A stretch of DNA of 64,000 nt, taken from NCBI GenBank assembly GCA_032768795.1, contig CP136493.1:806001-870000 (forward strand), read 5' to 3'. The position numbers and the translations under genes are program-made. Source of the stretch: Tremella fuciformis (taxonomy: Eukaryota; Basidiomycota; Tremellomycetes; Tremellales; Tremellaceae). The notes under the pieces were generated by a model that made no database searches, was not told the origin of the DNA, and was given only the letters and a program-made list of their open reading frames with translations. Below are positions 1 to 10,956 of this stretch, piece by piece (positions within the stretch are counted from its first letter, which is position 1; every line of letters starts with the position of its first letter).

Positions 1-504
1 CGGGTCGGGGGAGGAGGGAACAGGGTCTCTTGCTGGTCGAGCAGCAGCGCCAGGTGTAGGCTGGAATCAGTACGTGCGTGATCTGTCCTAATGGCGGACA
101 ACTCACGAGGTTGCTCTCGCCTCGAGAATATCGATCTCCGGCTGGGTGTAGCCGCTAGTGACCCATTTGCGCTTCCTCACCAACACAGCCTTGCTCGGGT
201 CGCTCGGGCCTGCTTCGGCCTGCCTCGTCCAGTTCGGAGTCGGAGTGGGGGCCGGCGGCAGCTGTGGCACAGGAGTCGGTGTGGCCGTCGGAGGGCGAGT
301 GGGCGGTACGGGCGTGGAGCCATTGACATGGGCGGGCTTTGCCGGGGAGCCAGCAGGTGGCGTGGCGCTGCCCCCTGGCGGCGCAGGCGAGGGGGAAGGG
401 GAAGGACCGACGGTTGTCTGGGGAAGGAGGGGAGCCGAGCCGGTGTGTCGAGGTGTAGAGTCTACTACATGTTGTGGTGGTGCTTGTGGGGCTGTCGATG
501 TCAT
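1..504 (-). CDS. Unknown proline-rich protein, N-terminal part only
   Basis: This is the 5' end of a minus-strand gene that runs off the left edge. Exon 1 is 504-107. A 46-nt intron (106-61) has a GTGAGT donor and a CTGATTCCAG branch/acceptor. Exon 2 is 60-1 and stays open. The first 90 or so residues are Pro/Ser/Thr-rich low complexity, probably disordered. A conserved-looking segment follows (KRKWVTSGYTQPEIDILEA), then a leucine-rich stretch after the splice (LHLALLLDQQETLF) that could start a helical domain. I do not recognise the family. The splice is well supported because it keeps the frame open; the function is unknown. Confidence 0.6.
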
Positions 505-736
505 CTGAGGCCTGTTGGCCGTCGTGGTGACCGTGTGGTGAGTGGACGACCTCCACCAATCTTTCTGGTCTGGAAATCGTCTTGAATGGCCCTACGATTT
601 AATTCCAACAAACAGCCCCGAGCCACGGAGTTATGCGGAGTTGCCACCCGTTATCAACGTGGCACCTGCCATCAGCTGCTCTCCTCCCCACATCACACAT
701 CACACCATCGTCAACCGTGTCTGCAACCTACTCGAG

Positions 737-1000
737 ATGCCAAAGACGTATCTGCTCTCGCGCGCGCTCGACCCCATCCTCGGCATATTCACCGGGATCC
801 TCGCATATCAGCTGCACGAGAACAACCCCCGGTCGGCACCCGCGCCTGGGCATACGTTGCGAGAGCTGGTGGGGTGGAGATGGAGTGAGCAGTCCAAGGC
901 GAGGCAGGCGCGGGAGAGCGCCGAGGATGCGGCTGCAGGAGAGTGGGAGGCAATGACCAAGGTGCTGCAGGAGCAGGCGACAAGTGGGGCCAAGCAATGA
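737..1000 (+). CDS. NCE101: NCE101-family small membrane protein
   Basis: Single-exon gene of 87 aa. The first 50 or so residues match the fungal NCE101 pattern (non-classical export protein): a short start (MPKTYLLSRALDP), a hydrophobic segment (ILGIFTGILAYQLHE) that can span a membrane once, then a GHTLRELV-R-W motif. In yeast NCE101 is about 53 aa and is linked to export of proteins lacking a signal peptide. Here an extra charged, Ala/Glu-rich helix of about 35 residues follows. The internal ATG at 737 is chosen because it starts the family domain; reading frame continues further upstream but has no family resemblance. The family call is fairly firm. A role in export is only inferred from yeast. 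Confidence 0.75.
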   Translation: MPKTYLLSRALDPILGIFTGILAYQLHENNPRSAPAPGHTLRELVGWRWSEQSKARQARESAEDAAAGEWEAMTKVLQEQATSGAKQ

Positions 1001-1198
1001 TCGACGGTCTATCTGCGAGATTCCCATGCTACCGGCTCGCTTACCGACACCTATGCCTCATGGGCGGGCTGAACGAAGTCACTTCACTCGTGGGTATCCT
1101 CAGTGTCAGCTGCCTCGATAGGCAGCGCCTTATAGCGCCACTCTTCTCGTCTCATGCTGATTCGCAGACTGTGCATCGTCATCTGAGTCCGCCGCAGA

Positions 1199-2111
1199 CT
1201 ACTTGACCCGAACGCCGTGCTGTACACGCGGTCCCCACCTGATCGCCAAACACCACACGATCAACGCGCAGACAAGCAAGTGCGGTACACACATATCGAC
1301 CCATGACAGGGATAGCCGAAAGAATGGATCCGACATGGGTGCCGGAGACAGTTGTCGAGGAAAGGGTGTATCGGCGAGGGGAGAAGCAGAATCGTCAAGG
1401 ACATGTCAGCGCGTGTCATGACCATATAGCTGCTGCGCTCGATCTCCGATATGACACTCACCCTCTGAACTTCTTGGCGGGCTTTGGGGCCTGTACAAAC
1501 TCGCTCGGGAGAGCTCCTTGGGAATACCTCGAAATTGCCCATAGCTACGGGTCAGTCCGCGCCTCTGACCTGAGGCATCCGGCTGGGTGCAGGGAGCGTG
1601 TGCAGCTTTCAAACTGCCGGGTATGTGGGCCGAATGAAAGACTGCTCACAATATATCTGCGGATCAGCGCCCGTACTCTGTGTGCTCATGTTCCACCACA
1701 GCCCTTCATAGCCAAGCAGAGTGTGGCATGCCGCAGCTCAGTGACTCACCGCCTATCTTTCACACTGAGACCCGCACCCGCCATGGCCTTTCCTCCCTTC
1801 TGCCACACCTCGCTCAGACCCTCCCAGCTCTCCGCCTGTGCCGCCAGGCGTTTCTCGGCATTGCGTCCGATCTTGGCCAACAAGTCGGTCGGGTTCGGTG
1901 TCTCGGCTAGATCACTATCAGTCGCTCTTCCTCCACTCAACAAGCACAAGTCGGGTGCGCTTGCCCGTGGACTTGAGTATGGCAGCAGGGGAAAGGAGGG
2001 TGACTTACCGCTCGCTCGAAGTGGAGCTTTTTCCAGAGCTCTGACTGAGGTCACGAAGCTCCTCAGAGGAGGGCAGGCTCGAGACGTCGATGCGCGCAGT
2101 GTGAGGAACAT
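1199..2111 (-). CDS. FYV4: Mitochondrial small-subunit ribosomal protein mS41 (IGR motif)
   Basis: Five exons reassembled on the minus strand: 2111-2009, 1906-1750, 1656-1650, 1544-1462 and 1238-1199. The product has an N-terminal stretch rich in Arg/Ser with few acidic residues, like a mitochondrial presequence. The IGR motif follows (PTDLLAKIGRNAEKRL), then VKDRRYILWAISRYSQG and a C-terminus with KKFRGWGPRVQHG. These are family landmarks of mS41/Fyv4, a mitoribosome small-subunit protein. The third exon is only 7 nt (ATATATT) and supplies the Tyr-Ile of RRYILW. Without it the motif breaks. Intron 3 (1461-1239, 223 nt) is long for this genome, but its far exon restores WGPRVQHG in frame with a stop. 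The first intron is a multiple of three and open, so retention cannot be excluded. Confidence 0.85.
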
Positions 2112-2292
2112 GGCCAGCTATTCGCCAGTAAGAATGGAGTTCGTGCACCGAATGTCTCCAGACATTTGAACGGGAAAGTGAGCTTACGTAAGACAAACTC
2201 TTTTCGGATCCGAGATCACCAGTTGGCCACTCTTCCATGCGCCAGACGTGTCTTGTCTATTACATCAAACTAGACTCCTCCCAGTCCACACC

Positions 2293-3724
2293 ATGTCGAG
2301 GCCGGCCGCGCGGGTGCCGCTGCCCATCCGGGGCGGCAAGCCGATGCGACGGCCAGTCGGCCCCAGCGGATCCAGCACACCCGGCTTGCTTGCCCCGGGA
2401 GTCTCAGGCCGAGCTGGCACGTCTGCCAAGAGCGCCGAGGAGGGGTTCTTATATGTCGCTGGGGTCAAGGACAATTCGAAGCGGGTCTCTGAGTTCAGAG
2501 TGGGTTTTCGTTCTCAAGCCCCTATCCTCGTCGACTGGGCTATCCTTGCGCTTGCAGCATGGATCAGCCGCTGCTTGGTCAGCGACACACTTGGGGTTGA
2601 GGCGTAGTGGGGTGGTGCAGGTGCCACGGGTCGCTGACGCGCAGAGCGAGACGGATATCTGCCCTGTATGCCACACCGACCGTCAATTCAACAAGAACCT
2701 GCGGCTGCTCGTCTCGCCGTGCTACCACAAGATGTGCGAGTCGTGCATCGACCGATTGTTCACCCTCGGTCCGGAGCCGTGTCCGCAGTGCGGTAAGATC
2801 TTGCGCAAGGTCAACTTTGCGCATCAGACATTCGAGGATCTCAAGGTGGAGAAGGAGGTGGCCGTACGTCGGCGCATGGCCGAGTAGTGGGCCATCTGCG
2901 TACCGAAGTGAGGGGTTGTGTGCTGATGATAGCTTCAACAAGCGACAGGAGGACTTTGCCCTGATGCGAGAGTACGATGATTACCTACAAGAGGTAGAGG
3001 ATCTCAGTGAGTCTCGGCAGTCTCGGCAGTCGCCGAGTGTCTCGAGAAGGGGAGGCTGACTCCAGCCTTCAACCTGCTGAACGACATCGACGTCCCTGCG
3101 ACCGAGAAGCGCATCGCGGAGTTCCGAAAACAGAACGCGCAGATAATCACCACCAACGCGCAGCGTGCGGCGCTCGAGCTCCTCTCCCAAGCTGAGAAAG
3201 ACGACATTGAGCGGCGCGCGCGCGAAGAGCGGATGCGCATGGTGGAAGAGGCCGAGCGCACCGAGGCAATGGAAGAGGAGCGATCGCGCGCGGAGATCGT
3301 GCAGGCCCTTGCGAGCGGCTCGCGAGAGACGGCCGAGGCGATCCGTAGCCGAGCGGCCAAGGCCAAAGCTGCCAGGGCAGAAGCGCTCGCCGCGGCGGTC
3401 CCACCATCGCTCGCTGCGCTGTACGCGAGTATGATCCCGGACACGACGGACGACGATGTCTCGCCACTCAGCGCGGCGTACAAGGGCCCGTACGTCCCGA
3501 TGCCGTATAGCGATGTGGACGCCGCTCCGTGGAAGGCGTGGTATGCCCTCGCGGACGACTATGTGGATGGACGGACGGGCGTGGCGCACATCAGGGACGA
3601 CAGGGATGGGAGGGTGCGCGGGGGAGGGTATGATCTGGGGCTGTTCTGGGAGATGGAGATCAGGAGCGCGGTCGAGAGTCTGGGTGTGGAGCCGCTCAGA
3701 GGAGGTGGGGTCTTGGTGGCGTAG
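2293..3724 (+). CDS. TFB3: TFIIH/CAK assembly subunit Tfb3 (MAT1 homologue), RING finger
   Basis: Four exons: 2293-2499, 2645-2886, 2933-3006 and 3066-3724, giving 393 aa. The RING finger opens exon 2 (DICPVCHTDRQ ... LVSPCYHKMCESCIDRLF ... CPQCGKILRK) and is followed by TFEDLKVEKEVAVRRR and YFNKRQEDFALMREYDDYL, the classic MAT1/Tfb3 order. The C-terminal third is a long Arg/Glu/Ala coiled coil, then a short tail. Tfb3 bridges the CDK-activating kinase and the TFIIH core in transcription initiation and repair. The extended N-terminus of about 70 residues before the RING is Pro/Gly-rich and longer than in yeast. The exon 2 donor is the less common GTGGGC; it rebuilds a Tyr codon across the splice. 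Exon 1 may contain or lack small pieces, since the 145-nt first intron is not constrained by conservation. Confidence 0.93.
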
Positions 3725-4065
3725 CAAATCCATTCTAGGCTGTTTGTTGTACTCTAGCTATAGCATGTTCGGAGGACCTCGTGTAAACACACGGCCAGTG
3801 CGTCACTCTGCATCAATCTCATCATCCCATCTCAGCACGTACGGCAGACAATTGATCGCGTCCATCCATCGCAGCGTGCTCATTGATGATGGAGATGCAT
3901 CTCATCTCATTCCATCTCACTCTACCTTGCGTCGTTCCCAGTTGAAAGGCAGGCCTTCAGCACGTCCCTCTCCCTCTCCACCGAAGATCCTTCTCACGCG
4001 TCCAGTATTTGGGAATTTGCCACTCCCTGCTCACACATCTCGTCTTGACAAGGGATGGGTTCGAG
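3725..4065. other. Intergenic, TFB3 terminator side and next promoter
   Basis: A 341-base stretch between two plus-strand genes. It has several CATCTCATC-type repeats around 3825-3920 and no open frame that resembles a protein. I see no clear TATA box. Confidence 0.5.
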
Positions 4066-5145
4066 ATGATGAGCACCAACGCCACCGCTGGGCCATCCCG
4101 AGGGCCCACTCGGCCCCAAACCACCACATCCCGTTCGACTCCCCGCGAGGGGACGGGGTGGGGCTGGCGAGGCGCCATGGACGCCGTCAAGATCGGCGCC
4201 ACCTTCGGGTGGGCCATCTCATTGAGCAGTGACCGGAATCGGAATGCTGACGGGTAGGTTCTGGGGCCCAGCCCACGATTCTACGGTAGCCGGGCCCGCC
4301 GTCGAGACTGCACGCGACAGACGCGCCTTGCGGCCCGTCGGGACCGCGTCACCTGCACCTCCGAGCGTGTGCGATTCCGCCGCGCGAGCGCAGCTGGAGC
4401 TGGCTTTATCGCACGGGCGGCTCATCCGCTCTGTGGCCCCTGTCAGGCCGCCCCATGCCACCACTCCCATTCTCCTACCAGGCCGAGACGGAGCGGCACA
4501 CAATCTACCTGAGGGGCCGCAGGACGAGCCCCCGGCGTATCATACTCTGGCCCGCCGCGCGCCCGAGGAAGAGTGGGAGGAGCTCACAGCCGAAATCGAG
4601 GTGAATGGACCCAGCCGGCATAGCCTTGGCTGACAGACTAGGACGAGGCGCATCTGGTGACACCGTCCACGTCGCGGTACTCGACGTACCGCCACCGCTC
4701 CTCCTCCGCCTCGCGGCGCCCCAGTCCGAAGAAGAGTCGAGCTGCTCGGGGGGTCGTGCAGTTGCCCATGCCCCGCTGGCCGACCGAGGATGACGACTCG
4801 GACGATGAGGAAGATGAGCGAGGCGCCGATGCCGAGTATGAACGGGAAGAACGGACGAATCGACGATTGGACTCGCTGTCAAGGCGCATGCAGCGGCTCA
4901 TTGTTCAGGGACAGCGGGCGCTGGCCTCTCGGATCGACGGTACGGATGAGGTGTGGTCAGTGGGAGATGTCAGCCTAGGGAGTGTAGGGGTGTATGACTC
5001 GGTCTTGCGGAATCAGGGGCACATGGGAAGGAAGCGAATGGTGCGGCCCGCTGTTAGTCATAGTGCTTTGAAGGGTAGTGTGAGGGGTAGACCGCGGGTG
5101 CCCGTGAGAGCCAAGAGCTCGCTCGCCATAGGTTTCGACAGATGA
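4066..5145 (+). CDS. Unknown protein, basic and low-complexity
   Basis: Three exons, 4066-4208, 4258-4600 and 4642-5145, give 329 aa (328 if the second of two adjacent ATGs is used). Both introns (49 and 41 nt) have host-type CTGAC branch sites and keep the frame. The protein begins with a Thr/Ser/Pro/Arg-rich tail, has a helical acidic piece around ARRAPEEEWEELTAEIE, an Asp/Glu run (DDDSDDEEDE), and a coiled-coil-like segment (EREERTNRRLDSLSRRMQ). It ends with a basic tail. I do not recognise the family. It could be a nuclear or membrane-associated protein; nothing in the sequence decides. Confidence 0.7.
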
Positions 5146-5290
5146 TCTAGGCTGTTAGGCTGTAGGCTGAGCTGTCCTGTGCCGTATGAGTAGACAATGT
5201 GAGCGAGGCGGTCGTCGGTGCTCAGCGCCTGCAGCTAGAATGCGGTACATGCGTATTGGCTTGGTGCTACAACATCCGTCAATCGGTATA

Positions 5291-6061
5291 TCACAAGTCT
5301 ACACGTCAGCTTGGCCGCGGTCGTCGAGAAGCTGATCGGAACGCACAGTAGTCTGGCTTCTTGACGTTGACGCCGTGGTCTCCGAGCGCCTGGCTGAGGT
5401 CGTCCATGGTCAACACCACGCGATTCCGGTCCTGCATCTCAGCATCCCGCTTCGCGCCACGCGCCACTGCAGAGAGGACTCACCACGCCCGCCGCTGGGC
5501 GCCCTCTGCCCACGGCCGTCCCGTTCACGCGTAGCTTAGCATAGTGATACGCGTCTTTCGACAGGTCCGAGATGAACTTTTGCGCCGAGAGGGACAAGAG
5601 GCGTTTTCTGGGCGTCAGCTTGCCGTGCCGGCACATACTTGCAGCTAGCTGACAGTCGTGGGTCGGAACACTCGAATCCTGAGCGCTGGAGGTAATACTC
5701 GGTCACCTCTTCCGGTATCTGCCATGAGCTTTCGCCTCCACGACGAGCCCTCGTCACAAACCAAGGGCTTGTACCCGTCAAGCATCGTCAAGAACTCGGC
5801 CAAGCTCCTGTCTCTCCGCGCCGCCTCCTCTTCCCGGCGCTGCGCGTACAGCTGTGCGAGGTGGTCCTGCTCGGCCGTCTGCCCCGACCCGGACGCCCCG
5901 TCCGTCCCGCCCAAGGGGCCGTTCGGCGTGTGTGTCGCTGTCCCGTTGGGCTGGACCATGCTGCTGCTTGCGGAGGCTGGCGGGGCAGCTGCTGCCGTAC
6001 CGTTCGGCTGGGCAGAGCTGGGTGGCGGGGCGCCGTTCGCTGCTGGCGCTGGCTGGCTCAT
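5291..6061 (-). CDS. TAF10: TFIID/SAGA subunit TAF10
   Basis: Five exons on the minus strand: 6061-5762, 5718-5654, 5607-5484, 5431-5347 and 5298-5291 (193 aa). After a Pro/Ala/Asn-rich N-terminus of about 70 residues comes the TAF10 histone fold: LAEFLTMLDGYKPL/IPEEVTEYYLQRSGFE, then KRLLSLSAQKFISDLSKDAYHYAK, then LTMDDLSQALGDHGV and the terminal KKPDYYL. TAF10 pairs with TAF3/TAF8 in TFIID and with SPT7 in SAGA. The last coding exon is 8 nt (ACTTGTGA) and completes Tyr-Tyr-Leu-stop exactly as in the family. For intron 2 I chose the weak donor GTCAGC because it gives the conserved DPRLKRLL and a 46-nt intron. The stronger GTATGT 15 nt downstream would give a 31-nt intron and insert five residues. 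Confidence 0.92.
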
Positions 6062-6366
6062 GCTGCCGCCTGTTGCAGCGTGTCGGCGAGGATGCACAGA
6101 AGCATCGAGCCAAGTGTGCTCTATACTCAAAGAAAGGACAGGGAGGAGTGGATGTACCGTGGGAAAGTGTTAGCCGAGCCATTCAGAGTGACGTCTAGCC
6201 TTGGGTACCAGAAACGGACGGGTGACACTTTGATCGTGTACGAGTACAACAACAAACCAGCACCTCACCGCGCACAATCCTCGATGCTGGCGTCCTGACC
6301 CGCACAAGGTCAGGACGACACTCGACAGCGGCAGAGGCAGAGGCAGCTCACGTCGCGCCCGTCAAG

Positions 6367-9300
6367 ATGGTCACCATCACCACCTCATCCCCCCTCCCAC
6401 CACCGCCAGACTCCGCCGCCACCACAGCAGAGGCCGACGCTGATACTGGCACGAGCAACATGCTCGGCCTGGGCGTTCCAGGCGCCAGCTCGGTACTGTC
6501 GACCTACCCCCACCTGGGGCACTACATCTATGGACTCCTGACGACGGTCCAATCGACCTCGCCGCCAAAGGTATCTGCCCAGCACCCCCTGAGCGTGTCC
6601 TCGTCTGGCGAGTCGGACGATGAGGGCGATATCGACGACGATCGGCCTGGATCGGGACAGCAGACGCCGAAGCGGCGCGCGGCACGCCCGCTCAATGGTA
6701 GTGCCGCCCCTGGCGCAGGCGGTGGAGGCCCCAGCTCCGCCGACAAGGAGGCGCTCGTCAGGACCGTCGTCGGGCTGCTGGATAACGAGGAAGAGGAGCA
6801 GGTCAAGGAGGTCCTCAGGCCGTACCTTGGTGAACTGGGCAAGGTTGGCTGAAGCCGAACACCTATTTGGGCTGCAGCTGATGCGCAGGATGACGTGTTG
6901 CTAGAGCAGGTGTGCTTGGACTGCATGCACCGGCGCAGAGGTGCGTGCGACCAGCCTACGCTGGCCTACGGGCTAATGCACAGACGACGTCGAGCACGTA
7001 CCGTACGCCCCGCACCTTACGCCCACTCGGGCGCGCGCTCCTCCCTCCGTCACCACTGGACCGCTGCGCCCATTCACACCCACGAGGATGCCCTCGTTCC
7101 GCGCCCGAACCCCCCTGGGCCGACCCCAATCGCCCTCACTCTCTGGCGCCACGACACCCACCCTCCCGTACCCAACGTCTTCCCTGGCCAAAGGCGATCT
7201 TCTTGTGTCGTCTGATTCTCCCTTGGGCTCTCCAAAGATCCTTAGCGCCAAGGCTTCCACCTTTAACCCCTCGCCTCGATCGGTGTCAGCTCCGCTTGCA
7301 GCGGGGACCGCGCCCTTCTCGCCAAGCGATCCTTGGCGCGATGTACCGGCAGAGCCGCCACGGTCAGCATCGCCATTCGCCGCGGGACCGGTCGGGATGA
7401 TGCGCACCGGGTCCAATCTCGCCATCGCCACCCCGCTGTTCAGTGACCAGTCGAGCCCGTTCCACTCGCCCATAGGCACGCCCGCCAAATCGTCCATCAA
7501 GATGCCCGACGTTTACATATCTCCAGCTCGCCCTCTGATGCAGCGGACGTCGAGCCGCGGAATCGTCCCTGACGATGATGACGACGATGAGTTTTCCCCA
7601 TTCGGCTCCGGCCTGCCCAAGCTGCACCATCAAGAGCCTACAGGAGGCATGGGCCTGAACCTCGGAGCAAAGCCGTTCGAGCCGGGGTCTGGGCAAAACG
7701 TCATGGAGCAATATGGATCGTCGTCGACTCTTTCGTCCAGCATGCCCCTCTCCGACTCTTCCCACAGCTACGTCTCGGGTGACTCGCTCGGCGTGGGAGG
7801 TGCCGAGGACGATGCGCTCGAGGCCAGCGCCGGCATGACGCCGCTAGATGTCCTCACCCAGGTCTTCACTTCTCTCTCAAAACCGGAGCTGGAGGACGCC
7901 CTTCACAGATCCGGCTACGACTTTGAGGGTGCCATGGCTCTGCTTGTTTCACAGCACACCCTGCCTCGATCGGGCTCGTCTACCCCGCAGCGGGTCTCGT
8001 CTCCTCGCCCGCTGATCGGGGTCGGCTCAAGAGGTGCAGTCCCGACCGGCTACAACGCGCCGCGGGATGGGTACTTTGTGCAGGGCGGTCGAACGTTCAG
8101 CGGCAACATGAGTCCAGGCTACCCGCCTCGCAGTCCCGGTCCAGGTGCCGGAGGTACACGGATGTGTCGCTACTTCCTGAACGGGGAGTGTCGCCGATCT
8201 GATTGCCGCTTCAGGTGCGTTCATCTATCATTCCGCTGAAGCGCTGACCCGCAGTCATGATCTAGACAGAGCCTTATGTCGCTTCTGGCTTCGCGGCGGA
8301 TGTGCCAAAGGGCCGAATTGCGAGTGGGTCTGAACAGAACAAACCGCGAGGCAAAGCTGACACAGAGATTTCTGCACCAGTTGCCGAACAACTTTGATCC
8401 TTCTGTGCTGTCGCATGCCATGTCCCGCGTCGAACTCTCCGCCGACGGCTCCGCCCACCCTCACACTCCTCCATCAGGAACATATGGCGGCGGAGTAGAC
8501 GAGTTTCCCGATCTCCTTGCTGCTCGACTCGGACGCGCCAACTCGGGTCGCTTTGACCCCGCACGTAACCGCTTCGCCAACGCAGTCAAACGTGCCGCTC
8601 CTGGTCCCATCGCCATGCCCACTGTCCAAGTCACCGGCGCGGGCGCGCGATACTCGCCCGTCTCTCATCCCTCTGGTCGAGGCTACGGCGAGCCAGATCC
8701 AGTGGCCGCGCCTGTGCCGGCTGGGCCTCCCATGCCCAAAGCTTCCTCTCGGATCAAACTACGACCGCCGACTCTGCTGCCAACCTTGCAAACGGGTAGC
8801 AGGGCCAACGAGCAGTATCTTTCCACCCGTGCTACCGCAATCCGGCTCGGCCACGCCCGGAATGCCTGCCTTGCGCGTGCGGCCGACGCATTTCGCCGAG
8901 GCGATGGTGGGGCCGCGAAGCGATTCTCCAGAGAGGGTAAAGCGCTCAACGAGCGGATGCTGGCCGAGGCCGCAGAAGCAGCACATGCGCTGGTCAGGGA
9001 GCGTCGGCTCGATGCGCAAAAGGCGGTCCGGGAGAGAGACTCAAATTGGTCGGATGACACCAGCGACAGGGGTGTCCGTGGCAGAGAGTGTGGAGGAGGT
9101 ATGGGCGTCCTGCTGGGTGTGGCTGGAAAGAACAGCGTCGGTGTTGGCGGCAATACCCTCAGCGCCGAGGAACGGACCGAGTGCATGATCGACCTGCACA
9201 CGCTGCACGGGGCGGAAGGCACCGACATTCTCAGCCAGTTCCTGCAGGAGGTGAGTCGGTTGTCAATGCTGTGGAGCACGGTTGATATGGCAGCTCGAGA

Positions 9301-9485
9301 TGGAGAGCTATCGCGGTCTTGCATATGTCGTTGTGGGCGAAGAGAAGCACGTCGGTACGCAGGACCCCGGCAGGGGCGCGAGCAAAGTCCGCCTGGGCGC
9401 GTCTGTCAAGCAGTACCTTGCAGAGTGGGGATACGCGTGGAACGAGACGGCCGGGGTGATTTGTGTGGACCCGTGTCGGTTTTGA
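6367..9485 (+). CDS. CUE, CCCH zinc-finger, DUF1771 and SMR domain protein (Cue2-like no-go-decay nuclease)
   Basis: Six exons: 6367-6843, 6889-6940, 6984-8214, 8255-8323, 8368-9250 and 9294-9485 (967 aa). Domains in order: an N-terminal helical region with DEDE-like acidic tracts, a long Ser/Pro-rich linker, a CUE-like ubiquitin-binding segment (TPLDVLTQVFTSLSKPELED), and tandem CCCH fingers (MCRYFLNGECRRSDCRF/SH, then LCRFWLRGGCAKGPNCEFLH). A DUF1771 helix pair (ARAADAFRRGDGGAAKRFS) and a C-terminal SMR domain follow (IDLHTLHGAEGTD ... YVVVGEEKHVG). Yeast Cue2 cuts mRNA at stalled ribosomes through its SMR domain; the DLH catalytic motif is kept here. The fused CCCH fingers suggest direct RNA contact. 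The exon 5 acceptor uses GAG rather than CAG to restore CEFLHQL. Nuclease activity is inferred. Confidence 0.9.
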
Positions 9486-9822
9486 GCGAAGAGCGTGGTC
9501 GTCGTGGCGAAGCGAAGTAGGTTCTCTGCTGACAATGCACACCCCGACTAATCATAGGTGAAAGAACAGTGCCCGGAATGCCCACTTCACTCTCGAGTCG
9601 AGAGTTTTCAAAATGTGTTTATACGTTTCTTGTATCGTACCTATTACCCTTCCCCGTCCCCTACCCATTCCCAGTCCCCTCCCAGTCATCGTGAGAAGTA
9701 CCGCAAAGCAGGATAGAAGGAGCAAGATGCTAGAACGGCATAGCGAACGGCGCGAGGACGTCCAAACGAACGAGATGCAGATGCAGCAGTCAATGAGCGC
9801 AGATTACAAGTACACAGACTGC
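9486..9822. other. Convergent 3' flanks
   Basis: A 337-base region between the ends of two convergent genes. It contains CCCTTCCCCG-type pyrimidine tracts near 9645-9690, probably UTR sequence of one or both transcripts. No gene is visible. Confidence 0.5.
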
Positions 9823-10724
9823 TCATCTATACCCGTCGTCGTCCCGCACATACTCGTCAAACAGCCTGTCGCCCTCTCCATCCTCCCCCTCCTCGTCCGG
9901 TCCATTCGGCCCCTGCCCATCCACACCGCTCTCGCTCCCCTCTCCTCCGACTCTCGACTCGTCCCCGGCCCCCTCGGCCTCATCCGCGCCGGCCTCGGCG
10001 TCCGCTTCCGCTTCCGCCTCAGCCTCTGCCGGCGCCGCGGCGTCGCCAGACCCGCCGTCGTCCCGCGGCACAATGTCGATGAGAAAGTCGAACATGTCGC
10101 TGTTGCCTATTGCCGAAGCGACGTCTGATTTCTGCAGCGTGCGGCGCTTGTGCGATTCGGCGACGAGCCACGCGCGGCATGTGAGCTCGGAGATGAATAC
10201 TGGGATGAGTCTCTTCGACAAGGCAAGAAACGAAAAGAAAATGTGAGAGAAGATGAGTGAGGGGACTCACTCTCGCACGCTTTGGCAAACATGATCGGCG
10301 CCTCGGCGGAGATCATCTGCGGTCAGCCCCTGCGTATGGCCCAAGGCGCCGAGGAGCGTCGCTTCGCCCCGCCCCGCTCCACCGCACCCACCTTGACCTC
10401 CTCGTCGCTCTTCATGACCTTCTTTATGCGCGCCAGGGGCAAGTTGTACACCTTGAAGTCGGGGTCGCCGCTCTCCATGTCGTCCATCTGGCGCGTCCAG
10501 AATGCCTCCAAGAACGTGTGCAGGTCCTGGTGCGGCTCAAGGACCGACGCGCTCTGCCCGTGCCCCGGTGCGGGTCGGTGCGAGTGCCCGTGGCCGGGGG
10601 CAGGGGGGGAGGGGGACGAGTAGGACGTGGCTGTGGATGTGGACGGTCCGGCCGACGGGATATGGGCGTAGTTGGGTCCGTGTGAGGGGCGCGATGGCCC
10701 GGCGTGTGGCTGGTGCGGGTCCAT
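9823..10724 (-). CDS. HAP5: CCAAT-binding factor subunit Hap5 (NF-YC)
   Basis: Three exons, 10724-10392, 10316-10271 and 10199-9823, encode 251 aa. The histone-fold core is complete: [11 protein letters not shown] ... [47 protein letters not shown] ... [27 protein letters not shown]. This is the NF-YC/Hap5 signature. It dimerises with Hap3 and, with Hap2, binds CCAAT boxes, usually controlling respiration, iron and nitrogen genes in fungi. The N-terminal 75 residues are Pro/His/Ser-rich. The C-terminus carries an unusually long run of Ala-Glu repeats ([19 protein letters not shown]) and ends acidic, which may be an activation or low-complexity region. Both introns (75 and 71 nt) are longer than most here but join conserved residues exactly. 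Confidence 0.95.
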
Positions 10725-10956
10725 GGTGCTCTGTACAATAGTGAGGACAGATTGAACAGTGATGGACGTAGAAGTGACGGTGGTCAGAGTTGCTTGCTTA
10801 AGGTCCTTTCGTTCGGCCTTTTCGGAGCCGAAATTGCCGATCATCACGGTCACCCTCACTTAGGAAAAGTACGGTGCATTAGGATTAGGATTTGGTTCTT
10901 ATTATGATTGTTCTTCGCTAACTACTTTTATTCTTCTGATCTCTCAAGTAACAGTG

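Noticed and set aside
1303..2169. Long plus-strand frame of 288 codons
   Set aside because: It is antisense to the mS41 gene, whose five exons restore a conserved protein. The plus-strand product has no recognisable content.
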